A stretch of DNA of 64,000 bases, taken from the NCBI RefSeq assembly GCF_014297465.1, contig NZ_JACORT010000009.1, forward strand, positions 124,001 through 188,000, in the 5' to 3' direction. Of the stretch, positions 8,378 through 16,245 are shown in pieces (position 1 is the first letter of the stretch; each line of letters begins with the position of its first letter). This stretch comes from Ramlibacter cellulosilyticus. Its GTDB lineage: Bacteria; Pseudomonadota; Gammaproteobacteria; Burkholderiales; Burkholderiaceae_C. The notes under the pieces were generated by a model. That model had not been told where the DNA came from, did not search any database, and saw only the letters and a program-made list of their open reading frames with translations. The position numbers were made by a program, and so were the translations under genes.

Positions 8378-9838
8378 TCAGTTGCCGGACAGGGCAAGCT
8401 CTTCGGTCACCAGGCGCACGATCAGCCGGTCCAGCGTGTCCACCGAGTAGTTGCGCACGTCGTGCACCGTCTCCCGGCCGGGGCCGCTGCCGGGGCGGTC
8501 CGCCTGCGCATACGTCAGGAACACGAACTTGCCGCCGGTGTACTGCGCGACCTGCCGCTGGATGTATTCGCCCTGCCGGTCCAGGCCGCTCGCGCCGACC
8601 GAGAACACCTTGATGCCCTTGCCGAGCGCGGCCAGCATGTCGTCGTCGTACTGCGGGCCGCCGTAGTCCAGGTGCGGCGGCGCGTCGGCCAGCAGGATCA
8701 CCATCCGCGTGGTGCCGCTGCCGCGCCAGCTCGCCTCGTGCACGGCTTCGTGCAGCGCCTCGTTCATCGCTTCCGGGTAGTCGCCGCCGCCGCCGGCCTG
8801 CAGGGGGAGGAGTGCCTCGCGCAGGAAGGCGCCCACGTCGTTGCTGAAGTCGTGGCTGCGCAGCAGGAAGGCATCGCCGCGGTCGCGGTAGGCGACGAGG
8901 CCCAGGCACAGGTCGGGGCGGCTGGGCAGGTTGGCCACTTCGGCCGTGATGGTGTGCAGCGTGGCCTTCAGCTTGTCGATCTCGTCGGCCATGGAGCCGG
9001 TCGCGTCGATCAGGAAGAGCAGGTCCAGGCGTGCGCGCGCAGGTGCGGGCGGGGCGTCGAGCCGCACGTCCACCGCGCTCTTCTGGCCGCGCGCGAGCTG
9101 GCCACGGGCCTGCCGGCCGTCCTTGCGCACCAGCACCTGGTACGAGCCGGAGCCGGCGGGATCGAACGCGGCCGGATGCAGCCAGGCGCGGCCGCCCGCA
9201 TCGGTGCGCGCCCACATCGCGTAGCCGCTCGTGCCTTGCACCGCGACTTCGGCGTCCCCCACCGGGCGGCCGCGTCCGTCCTTCACCTGCAGCAGGTAGC
9301 GTTCGCGCACGTCGCGCGGGCGGTGCGCCACCTGCGTGCGCTCGCGGAACGCGAGGTACCCGCTGAAGTCGGCGTTGTCGTCGACGACGCCTGCGGTGAC
9401 GGGCTGCCAGGGTTGCGGGCGCGCGACGAAGTCATGGGACGGCGCCTGCGGGCCGCGTTGCGCGAGCGGCGCTGCCGGTGCCGGGGCGGGCAGGGGCGCG
9501 GCGGCGCTGGCGGACGGCGGTGCGGCTTCGCGCATGCGGTTGTCCGCACGGGCGCTGCGTTCGGGCGCGACGTCCGCTGCGGCATCGGGCGCGAAGCGGC
9601 CGCGCTGGCGGCTGCTTTCCGTCCAGCCCGGCACTTCCCGCGTGCGGATCGGCCCGGTGCAGTGCGTCGCCGACGGTGCCTGGAAGTTCGGCACCGATCG
9701 CGGCTCGGACCAGGGCTGCGGCTGCGGCTGCGGCCGGGGTTCGGGCCACAGGCCCTGGGCCGTGGCGCTGCACGCGGCGAGCAGGCACTGGGCGCAGAGC
9801 AGGGCGACGAGGGAGCGGGAGGGAGGACGATGGCGCAT
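8378..9838 (-). CDS. VWA-domain lipoprotein
   Basis: 486 aa. Lipoprotein signal (residues ~1-24, LLAACS lipobox), then a ~150-residue low-complexity Pro/Ala/Gln region. A VIT/carboxypeptidase-like beta segment follows (YLLQVKDGRGRPVGDAEVAVQG..GGRAWLHPAAF). The von Willebrand A domain, residues ~270-450, starts LDLLFLIDATGSMADEIDKL. Its MIDAS motif is DATGS, with the downstream Thr in SGTTRMVILLADAPPH. Likely a membrane-tethered, metal-dependent protein-binding factor; no known partner. It is divergent from an ECF sigma/anti-sigma pair 123 bases away, which suggests a shared regulatory module (inference). Confidence 0.82.
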   Translation of the reverse strand: MRHRPPSRSLVALLCAQCLLAACSATAQGLWPEPRPQPQPQPWSEPRSVPNFQAPSATHCTGPIRTREVPGWTESSRQRGRFAPDAAADVAPERSARADNRMREAAPPSASAAAPLPAPAPAAPLAQRGPQAPSHDFVARPQPWQPVTAGVVDDNADFSGYLAFRERTQVAHRPRDVRERYLLQVKDGRGRPVGDAEVAVQGTSGYAMWARTDAGGRAWLHPAAFDPAGSGSYQVLVRKDGRQARGQLARGQKSAVDVRLDAPPAPARARLDLLFLIDATGSMADEIDKLKATLHTITAEVANLPSRPDLCLGLVAYRDRGDAFLLRSHDFSNDVGAFLREALLPLQAGGGGDYPEAMNEALHEAVHEASWRGSGTTRMVILLADAPPHLDYGGPQYDDDMLAALGKGIKVFSVGASGLDRQGEYIQRQVAQYTGGKFVFLTYAQADRPGSGPGRETVHDVRNYSVDTLDRLIVRLVTEELALSGN

Positions 9839-9961
9839 GGCGCACTCCGGAGTGGTGGTGTCCCTTGCACGTCCGAAGGCGCCCGGCGGGGTCGATTTCT
9901 TCGCCCCGGTTTAACCCCGATCGCCGGCGATGCCCGTAGTACGTGATGTGAGAATCGCTCC

Positions 9962-10570
9962 ATGCCCCCACGCGAGATGCCGGACGAGGACCTGATGCTG
10001 GCCTATGCCCAGGGCGACGCCGCCGCCTTCGACGTGCTCTATGCGCGGCACGAGGCGGCCCTGTACCGCTTCGTGCGGCGGCTGCTGGGGACGGGACTCT
10101 CGGCGCAGGCCGACGAGGTGTTCCAGGAAGCGTGGTTGCGCATCGTGACCGCGCGGCACGCGTTCCGGGCGGAAGGCGCGTCGTGGCGCGCGTGGGCCTA
10201 CACGATCGCCCACAACCTGGCGATGGACCGCCTGCGCGTCTCCGGGCGCGAACTCAGCGTGGACGTGGCGGAAGACGGCGAAGACGCGCTCGACTGGCTG
10301 GCCGCGCACGTGGAGCAGGTGGCCCCCTCCACCGAAGACCAGGCCTTCTGGCGCGCGGCGGGCGCGCAGCTGCTGCACTGCCTCGATGCCTTGCCCGCCG
10401 CCCAGCGCGCCGCCTTCCTGCTGCACCACGAGGACGGCGCGACGGTGGAAGACCTGGCGCAGCGCCTCGCGCTGCCCTTCGAGACGGCGAAGAGCCGGCT
10501 GCGCTACGCCCTGCAGAAACTCCGCGGCTGCATGGGCGCGTATCTCGCGCCGCTGGGAGCCGCGCGGTGA
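9962..10570 (+). CDS. ECF-type RNA polymerase sigma factor
   Basis: 202 aa. Sigma-70 family, group 4. Region 2: DEDLMLAYAQGDAAAFDVLYARHEAALYRFVRR, then VFQEAWLRIV and WAYTIAHNLAMDRLR (promoter melting/-10 contact). Region 4 (residues ~140-190): LDALPAAQRAAFLLHHEDGATVEDLAQRL, then FETAKSRLRYALQKLR, a helix-turn-helix for -35 recognition. ATG 9962 is the first start; a second ATG at 9977 is possible. Its stop overlaps the anti-sigma start (GTGA), so the two are translationally coupled. Divergent from the VWA lipoprotein. The target regulon is unknown. Confidence 0.92.
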   Translation: MPPREMPDEDLMLAYAQGDAAAFDVLYARHEAALYRFVRRLLGTGLSAQADEVFQEAWLRIVTARHAFRAEGASWRAWAYTIAHNLAMDRLRVSGRELSVDVAEDGEDALDWLAAHVEQVAPSTEDQAFWRAAGAQLLHCLDALPAAQRAAFLLHHEDGATVEDLAQRLALPFETAKSRLRYALQKLRGCMGAYLAPLGAAR

Positions 10571-11589
10571 CCGAGCTGCGCGACGCGCGCCTGCGCAAGG
10601 CACTCGATGCCGCGCCCGATGCGGACCTGCGGCCGCATGCGCGCACGCGCGATGCGATCCGCGCCGCCGCGCAGGGTGCCGTGCAACCTGCGTGGAGACG
10701 GTGGTGGACGCGTGCGTTCGCCGCGCCGATGCCGTGGGCGGCGGCGCTCGCGACGGTGGCGGTCGCGACGCTCGTGACCGTCACCTGGCGGGGCGAGGAG
10801 CCACCGGGGGCGCAGCTGGACGCGCCGGTGACGGTGCAGGAAGCGCCGGCGCCGGCACCGGGTCCGGTCCCTGCGAAGATCCCCGAGCCCGCACCGGCAC
10901 CGGCCCCTGCGGTCGCGCCGCAGCCTGCTCCCGTGCCGGCGCCCTCCGCGGCCCCTGCGCCGGAGCGCACGCCCGTGCCCGCGGCGGCAAAGGCGCCGTC
11001 GACCCGGGAGCAGAGAAGCGGTGCGCCCGCGCGCGATGCCGTCGCCCCCGCGGCGCCTGCCGCTCCCGCGGAAACGGCCGCCGCACCGAGCCCGGCGCCT
11101 GCGCCTGCAGCACCAGCACCAGCACCAGCCCCCCTGCCACCGCCGCTGCCCGGGCCACCGCCGGCCGCGGCGATCGCGCCCGCGCCGCCAGCCGCTCCGC
11201 AAGCCATGCGGTCCGCGCCGGCTGCGGGGAGCTTCGACCGACAGGCGGCGCCACTTTCACGCGTCGCGCCGCCCGTGCTGCCCTGGACGCAGGTGCGCAT
11301 CGAATCGGGAGGCAAGTCGGTGGTGGTGGCGCGGCCGCAGGCGGGGGAACTGCCTGCGCTGGTCACGAGCATGCTTGCCAGCACCTCGGACGAGGCGCCG
11401 CCGGGTGCCCCCGGCCGCCTGCGACTGGAACTCGCGCAGGGCGACGAGACGCTCGGCGTGCTCGACGAGGTGGCGGAAGGCTGGCGCTGGACGCCGATGC
11501 GGGAGGCGGCGCCCGCCCGCTTGCTGCGGGCGGACCCGGGCATCGCGGCTTCCCTGCGCAGCGAGGCGCAGCGGCTGCTGCGCCGCTGA
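10567..11589 (+). CDS. Anti-sigma factor, single-pass membrane protein with Pro/Ala-rich periplasmic stalk
   Basis: 340 aa from GTG 10567 (GTGA overlap with the sigma gene). Residues ~1-45 are a charged cytoplasmic segment (ELRDARLRKALDAAPDADLRPH). Residues ~55-75 form one TM helix (PMPWAAALATVAVATLVTVTW). Residues ~85-235 are almost pure Pro/Ala, and residues ~245-340 form a small globular domain (WTQVRIESGGKSVVVARPQ). No classical CHCC zinc motif is seen. The position right after an ECF sigma gene is the main argument. Probably holds the sigma factor at the membrane until an envelope signal arrives. Confidence 0.78.
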   Translation: MTELRDARLRKALDAAPDADLRPHARTRDAIRAAAQGAVQPAWRRWWTRAFAAPMPWAAALATVAVATLVTVTWRGEEPPGAQLDAPVTVQEAPAPAPGPVPAKIPEPAPAPAPAVAPQPAPVPAPSAAPAPERTPVPAAAKAPSTREQRSGAPARDAVAPAAPAAPAETAAAPSPAPAPAAPAPAPAPLPPPLPGPPPAAAIAPAPPAAPQAMRSAPAAGSFDRQAAPLSRVAPPVLPWTQVRIESGGKSVVVARPQAGELPALVTSMLASTSDEAPPGAPGRLRLELAQGDETLGVLDEVAEGWRWTPMREAAPARLLRADPGIAASLRSEAQRLLRR

Positions 11590-11591
11590 CG

Positions 11592-12371
11592 CTATTCGTG
11601 CCGGAACGCCGGCTTGCGCTTGTTCACGAACGCGTCCATGCCTTCCTTCTGGTCCTGCGTGGCGAAGAGGGCGTGGAACATGCGGCGCTCGAACATCACG
11701 CCGTCGGACAGGCTGCCTTCGAAGGCGCGGTTGACCGACTCCTTGGCCGCGAGCACGGCGATCTGCGAGTACTCGCAGATCTGCAGCGCGGCACCCAGCG
11801 TTTCCTCCATCAGCTTGTCCAGCGGCACGACGCGGCTCACGAGGCCCGCGCGCTCCGCTTCGGCGGCGTCCATCATGCGGCCGGTCAGCGCCATGTCCAT
11901 CGCCTTGGCCTTGCCCACCGCGCGCGGCAGGCGCTGCGTGCCGCCCGCGCCGGGGATGATGCCCAGCTTGATCTCGGGCTGGCCGAACTTCGCGTTGTCG
12001 GCGGCGATGATGAAGTCGCACATCATCGCCAGCTCGCAGCCGCCCCCGAGGGCGAAGCCGCTCACCGCCGCGATCACGGGCTTGCGCACGCTGCGGATCG
12101 TCTCCCAGTTGCGCGTGATGTAGTCGCCCTTGTAGACGTCCGCGAAGGTGTAGGTCGCCATCGCGCCGATGTCCGCGCCGGCCGCGAAGGCCTTCTCGCT
12201 GCCGGTGATCACCATGCAGCCGATCGCCGGATCGGCGTCGAAGCCCTTCATCGCCTGCCCGAGCTCGTCCATGAGCTGGTTGTTCAGCGCGTTGAGCTGC
12301 TTGGGCCGGTTGAGGGTGATGACGCCCACCTTGCCCGCTTCGGTGCGCACCTCGATCAATTCGTAGGCCAT
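11592..12371 (-). CDS. Enoyl-CoA hydratase (crotonase family, PaaF-like)
   Basis: 259 aa. Hydrates 2-enoyl-CoA to 3-hydroxyacyl-CoA. Crotonase motifs: [28 protein letters not shown] (oxyanion hole), [16 protein letters not shown] (with Glu), [22 protein letters not shown] (second catalytic Glu) and the C-terminal trimerisation helix. ATG 12371 has AGGAG upstream on its strand; an in-frame extension to 12395 lacks such a site. Divergent from paaG-paaI-paaK, so it may supply the hydratase step of phenylacetate or fatty-acid breakdown. Assignment as PaaF rather than a general FadB/Ech is by neighbourhood only. Confidence 0.88.
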   Translation of the reverse strand: MAYELIEVRTEAGKVGVITLNRPKQLNALNNQLMDELGQAMKGFDADPAIGCMVITGSEKAFAAGADIGAMATYTFADVYKGDYITRNWETIRSVRKPVIAAVSGFALGGGCELAMMCDFIIAADNAKFGQPEIKLGIIPGAGGTQRLPRAVGKAKAMDMALTGRMMDAAEAERAGLVSRVVPLDKLMEETLGAALQICEYSQIAVLAAKESVNRAFEGSLSDGVMFERRMFHALFATQDQKEGMDAFVNKRKPAFRHE

Positions 12372-12465
12372 GGCCGGTCTCCTGTGTGCGGGCAACTATA
12401 ACCAAGGGAAACCATGCTCCGGATGCCGGCGCGCCCGGTGCTAGATTGGAACGAAAGGAGACCCC

Positions 12466-13269
12466 ATGAGCGAAGCCACCGTCCTGTGCGAGACGCGCGG
12501 CAGCGTCGCCCTCGTGACGCTCAACCGGCCGCAAGCCCTCAACAGCTTCACGCGCCAGATGCACCAGGATCTCTGGTCGGTGCTGGATCGCATCAACGGC
12601 GACAAGGCGATCCGCGCCGCGGTGCTCACGGGCGCCGGCCGCGGTTTCTGCGCAGGCGCCGACCTCGCGGAGTTCGACTTCGAACCCGGCCCGGACCTGG
12701 TGAAGCGCGCCGATCCCGGCCCCGTGATCGAACAGGCGTTCAATCCCTCCATCCGCAAGCTGATGGACCTGCGCGTGCCCACGGTCGCCGCGGTCAATGG
12801 CGTGGCGGCCGGCGCGGGCGCGTCCTTCGCGATGGCGTGCGACCTCGCCGTCGCCGCGCACGGCGCGAGCTTCATCCAGGCCTTCAGCAGGATCGGCCTC
12901 ATCCCCGATGCGGGCGGCTCCTGGTTCCTGATCAAGAAGCTGGGGCTCGCGCGCGCCATGGGCTGCGCGATGCTGGGCGACAAGGTCGGCGCCAGCGACG
13001 CGAAGGAGTGGGGAATGATCTGGGACGTAGCGCCCGAAGGCGAGGACTGCGTGCAGGCCGCGATGAAGCTCGCCGAGCGCCTGGCCACGATGCCCACGAC
13101 GGCCCTCGTGCAGACGCGCAAGCTGCTGCGCGCCGCCGCGTCCAACGATCTCGACAAGCAGCTGGACCTGGAACGCGACACGCAGTCGGCGCTCGGCAGG
13201 ACGCACGACTACATCGAAGGCGTGATGGCCTTCCGCGAGAAGCGTCCCGCGAAGTTCACCGGCGAATGA
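12466..13269 (+). CDS. paaG: 2-(1,2-epoxy-1,2-dihydrophenyl)acetyl-CoA isomerase
   Basis: 267 aa. Crotonase-fold isomerase that converts ring-1,2-epoxyphenylacetyl-CoA to the oxepin in the aerobic phenylacetate pathway. Motifs: VALVTLNRPQALNSF, GRGFCAGADLAEF, NGVAAGAGASFAMACDLAVAA, FSRIGLIPDAGGSWFL (catalytic Asp in place of Glu, as in PaaG). AAAGGAG lies 6 bases before ATG 12466. First gene of a three-gene run with overlapping ends (paaI starts at 13266). The oxygenase (paaABCDE) and ring-opening genes are not in this window. Confidence 0.9.
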   Translation: MSEATVLCETRGSVALVTLNRPQALNSFTRQMHQDLWSVLDRINGDKAIRAAVLTGAGRGFCAGADLAEFDFEPGPDLVKRADPGPVIEQAFNPSIRKLMDLRVPTVAAVNGVAAGAGASFAMACDLAVAAHGASFIQAFSRIGLIPDAGGSWFLIKKLGLARAMGCAMLGDKVGASDAKEWGMIWDVAPEGEDCVQAAMKLAERLATMPTTALVQTRKLLRAAASNDLDKQLDLERDTQSALGRTHDYIEGVMAFREKRPAKFTGE

Positions 13270-13706
13270 GCATGCGTTCTCCCGAGCAGCTCGCCGCGGC
13301 GGTCGGCGAGGCCATGTACGCCGACGACCCGGCGGTGCGCGACTTCATGGGCATCGAGCTGCTCGCCTGCGAGCCGGGGCGCGCGGTGATGCGCATGGCG
13401 GTGCGCGCGCCCATGCTCAATGGCCACAAGATCTGCCACGGCGGCCTGATCTTCACGCTGGCCGACTCCACCTTTGCCTATGCGTGCAACAGCCGCAACA
13501 AGGTCACGGTGGCGGCGGGCGCCAGCATCGAGTTCCTCAAGCCGGCGCACCTGGACGACGTGCTCACCTGCGAAGGCGTGGAGCAGGTCCTGCAGGGCCG
13601 CCACGGCATCTACGACATGAAGGTCACCAACCAGCGCGGCGAGGTGGTCGCGGTCTTCCGCGGCAAGAGCGCCAGCATCCAGGGCACGGTGATCCCGGAG
13701 GCGTGA
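13266..13706 (+). CDS. paaI: Hydroxyphenylacetyl-CoA thioesterase
   Basis: 146 aa. Hot-dog thioesterase that rescues CoA from dead-end ring-hydroxylated phenylacetyl-CoA and related intermediates. Motif NGHKICHGGLIFTLADSTFAYACNS is the PaaI signature (HGG, with Asp in the long helix). ATG 13266 overlaps the paaG stop (ATGA); ATG 13272, two codons on, is an alternative. Its own stop overlaps the start of paaK by one base. Confidence 0.92.
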   Translation: MSMRSPEQLAAAVGEAMYADDPAVRDFMGIELLACEPGRAVMRMAVRAPMLNGHKICHGGLIFTLADSTFAYACNSRNKVTVAAGASIEFLKPAHLDDVLTCEGVEQVLQGRHGIYDMKVTNQRGEVVAVFRGKSASIQGTVIPEA

Positions 13707-15001
13707 TGAAGACTTTCCCCCTGGAACCCATCGAGAAGGCGAGCGTCGACGAGCTGCGTGCGCTGCAGCTCAAGCGCCTGCGGCAGACGCTGCGCCACGC
13801 CTACTTCAACTCGCCCGCGTACCGCCGCAAGTTCGACGAGGCCGGCGTTCACCCGGACGACTGCCGCAGCCTGGCGGACCTGGCGAAGTTCCCCTTCACG
13901 ACCAAGTCCGACCTGCGCGATGCCTACCCCTTCGGCATGCTCGCCGTGCCGCGCGAGCAGTGCGTGCGCCTGCACGCCTCCAGCGGCACCACGGGCAAGC
14001 CCACGGTGGTGGGCTACACGAAGAACGACATCGAGACCTGGTCGGCGGTGATGGCACGCAGCATCCGTGCCGCCGGGGCGCGGCCCGGCGACATGGTGCA
14101 CGTGAGCTACGGCTACGGCCTCTTCACCGGCGGCCTGGGCGCGCACTACGGGGCCGAGAAGCTGGGGCTCACGGTGGTGCCTTTCGGCGGCGGCCAGACG
14201 GAGCGCCAGGTGCAGCTGATCGTGGACTTCCAGCCGGACATCATCATGGTGACGCCCAGCTACATGCTGGCCATCGCCGACGAATTCGAGCGGCAGGGGC
14301 TGGACCCGCGCGAGAGCAGCCTGCGCCTGGGCATCTTCGGCGCCGAGCCGTGGACGAACGACATGCGCGCGAAGATCGAGCAGCGCATGGGCATCGATGC
14401 CGTGGACATCTATGGCCTGTCGGAAGTGATGGGGCCGGGCGTGGCCAACGAGTGCGTCGAGACCAAGGACGGGCCCACCATCTGGGAAGACCATTTCTAT
14501 CCCGAGATCATCGACCCCGAGACCGGCGAACCGGTGCCCGAGGGCGAGCTCGGCGAGCTGGTGTTCACCAGCCTCACCAAGGAGGCGCTGCCGGTGATCC
14601 GCTACCGCACGCGCGACCTCACGCGCCTGCTGCCCGGCACCGCGCGCACCATGCGGCGCATGGAGAAGATCACCGGCCGCAGCGACGACATGATGATCGT
14701 GCGCGGCGTGAACGTGTTCCCCACGCAGATCGAGGAGCTGATCCTGAAGCAGGCGGTGCTGGCACCGCACTACCAGTGCATCCTCACGCGCGAAGGCCCG
14801 CTGGATGAACTGGTCGTTGCCGTGGAGGCAGGCCAGGGGCTGGACCACGAGCATGCCGACGTGCTCGTCGCCGCGGAGCGGCTCGCCTACGAGATCAAGG
14901 CGTACATCGGCACCAGCGCCCGCATCGACCTGCGGCCGGCGGGGGGGATCGAGAGGAGCCTCGGGAAGGCGAAGCGGGTGGTGGACCAGCGGCGGATGTG
15001 A
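13706..15001 (+). CDS. paaK: Phenylacetate--CoA ligase
   Basis: 431 aa. Activates phenylacetate with ATP and CoA, the entry step of the pathway. ANL-superfamily motifs: HASSGTTGKPTVVGYT (AMP/phosphate loop, ~residue 90), YGYGLFTGGLG, GAEPW, DIYGLSEVMGPG, YRTRDLTRL, and GRSDDMMIVRGVNVFPTQIE before the small C-terminal domain with the late Lys (LGKAKRV). Length matches PaaK (~430-440). ATG 13706 sits on the paaI stop (TGATG), so translation is coupled. REP locus B follows 9 bases after the stop. Confidence 0.96.
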   Translation: MKTFPLEPIEKASVDELRALQLKRLRQTLRHAYFNSPAYRRKFDEAGVHPDDCRSLADLAKFPFTTKSDLRDAYPFGMLAVPREQCVRLHASSGTTGKPTVVGYTKNDIETWSAVMARSIRAAGARPGDMVHVSYGYGLFTGGLGAHYGAEKLGLTVVPFGGGQTERQVQLIVDFQPDIIMVTPSYMLAIADEFERQGLDPRESSLRLGIFGAEPWTNDMRAKIEQRMGIDAVDIYGLSEVMGPGVANECVETKDGPTIWEDHFYPEIIDPETGEPVPEGELGELVFTSLTKEALPVIRYRTRDLTRLLPGTARTMRRMEKITGRSDDMMIVRGVNVFPTQIEELILKQAVLAPHYQCILTREGPLDELVVAVEAGQGLDHEHADVLVAAERLAYEIKAYIGTSARIDLRPAGGIERSLGKAKRVVDQRRM

Positions 15002-15010
15002 GGGGCGCAT

Positions 15011-15088
15011 GCTGGGGTGCGCTTCGCGCAACCCAGCCTACCGACGCCGGCGTTCGTAGGCTGGGTTTCGCCGCAGGCGAACCCCAGC
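15011..15088. repeat. REP pair, locus B (GTAG type 1, heads inward)
   Basis: Reverse unit 15011-15041 (GCTGGGG..CCTAC) and forward unit 15056-15088 (GTAGGCTGGGTT..CCCCAGC), 14 bases apart. Fills the gap between convergent paaK and the DUF3108 gene. Confidence 0.85.
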
Positions 15089-15093
15089 GCTCC

Positions 15094-16245
15094 CTAACGC
15101 TGCTCGATGTGGTCCACCATCAGGTCCAGCCACGCGTCCTCGCCCATCACGATGCGGATGCGCGCCGGCAGGTACTGCAGGCTGGGCGCGAACCACATCT
15201 CCACGTTGATGTTGCCGCGCGGGTTGGCGATGGAACGCGGCTTCAGGTGGAAGGCTTCCACGGTGCCGAACTTCGGCGTGCGCAGCGGCTCGCGGCCCAC
15301 GATCTCGTAGACCCATTCGTCCACGCCGCCGGGGCGAGCGAGCCACAGCTTGACGCTGCGGCCCACTTCCAGCACCTCGCGGCCGGTGGCGAAACGCTGC
15401 GTCAGTTCGACGAACTGGCTCGCCGTGTCCTGCACGCCGGGCGGCCGCGGCACGGTGCGGCCGTTTTCCAGGATCACGACCTCGTCGCCGATCTGCGCGG
15501 TGCGCCGTTTGCCGGGACGCAGTTCCTCGTAGGCACGCGGCAGCAGGCCGTCCGGCGTGACCTCGCCCTGGCTCGTGAGGACCTGCGTGCCGAACACCTG
15601 GATGCGCGCATCCAGCCGCACCTGGTACTTGCTGCCATCGCGCTGCCATTGCACGCGCGCGTCGCCGTAGAGCGGCCCGCGGTACTGGCCGGTGAGGGCA
15701 TAGGTGAGGCGCGTGTCGACCGGCCAGCGGTCCAGGGCCGCCGCGTCGCTGGCGGCGGCACTTGCAGCCGCGCTCGCGGGAGCCGCGGCGACGGACGCGG
15801 CAGGTTGCGCTGCGGATGCAGCCGACGCTGCAGCCGCGGCTACGGCCACCTGTTCCTGCCGCACCCGCTCTTCCTCCTCCGCGCGCGCCCGCGCTTCGGC
15901 CTGCTCGCGTTCGCGTTCGTCCGCTTCGCGCTGCTCGCGCGCCAGCCGCTCCTGCCGCTCGCGCTCCTGCGCTTCCTTCTTGCGCCGCAGTTCCTCGGGC
16001 GAGGACGCGGGCGGCTTCGGCCGGGGCGCGGCGCGCGGCTTCGGCATCGCGACGGCGGTGGTCGCCGCGGGGACCACCGGCGGCGCCGCCTTGGGCTGCA
16101 GCATGCGCGTGTACATGGGCGGCGTCATGAGGCTCAGCCCGGAGATCTGGTCGGCCTGGCGCGAGATCCACTCCAGCCCCAGCACGTGGCCCACGACCAC
16201 CGCGGCGGTCAGCAGCGCGAGCGTCAGCCTTGCGGGCCGAACCAC
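15094..16245 (-). CDS. DUF3108 protein with TM anchor and coiled coil
   Basis: 383 aa from GTG 16245. One N-terminal TM helix (LTLALLTAAVVVGHVLGLEW). Then a ~120-residue Pro/Ala region with a strongly charged Arg/Glu coiled coil (residues ~75-130, EELRRKKEAQ, ERERQERLAR). The DUF3108 beta domain covers about residues 170-380 (TRLTYALTGQYRGPLYGDARV, GTVEAFHLKPRS, EMWFAPSLQYLPARIRIVMGE). Periplasmic, TonB-like layout; function unknown. The start overlaps the end of the M61 peptidase gene by 22 bases, which implies coupling. GTG is selected because the TM helix begins right after it. Confidence 0.82.
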   Translation of the reverse strand: MVRPARLTLALLTAAVVVGHVLGLEWISRQADQISGLSLMTPPMYTRMLQPKAAPPVVPAATTAVAMPKPRAAPRPKPPASSPEELRRKKEAQERERQERLAREQREADEREREQAEARARAEEEERVRQEQVAVAAAAASAASAAQPAASVAAAPASAAASAAASDAAALDRWPVDTRLTYALTGQYRGPLYGDARVQWQRDGSKYQVRLDARIQVFGTQVLTSQGEVTPDGLLPRAYEELRPGKRRTAQIGDEVVILENGRTVPRPPGVQDTASQFVELTQRFATGREVLEVGRSVKLWLARPGGVDEWVYEIVGREPLRTPKFGTVEAFHLKPRSIANPRGNINVEMWFAPSLQYLPARIRIVMGEDAWLDLMVDHIEQR

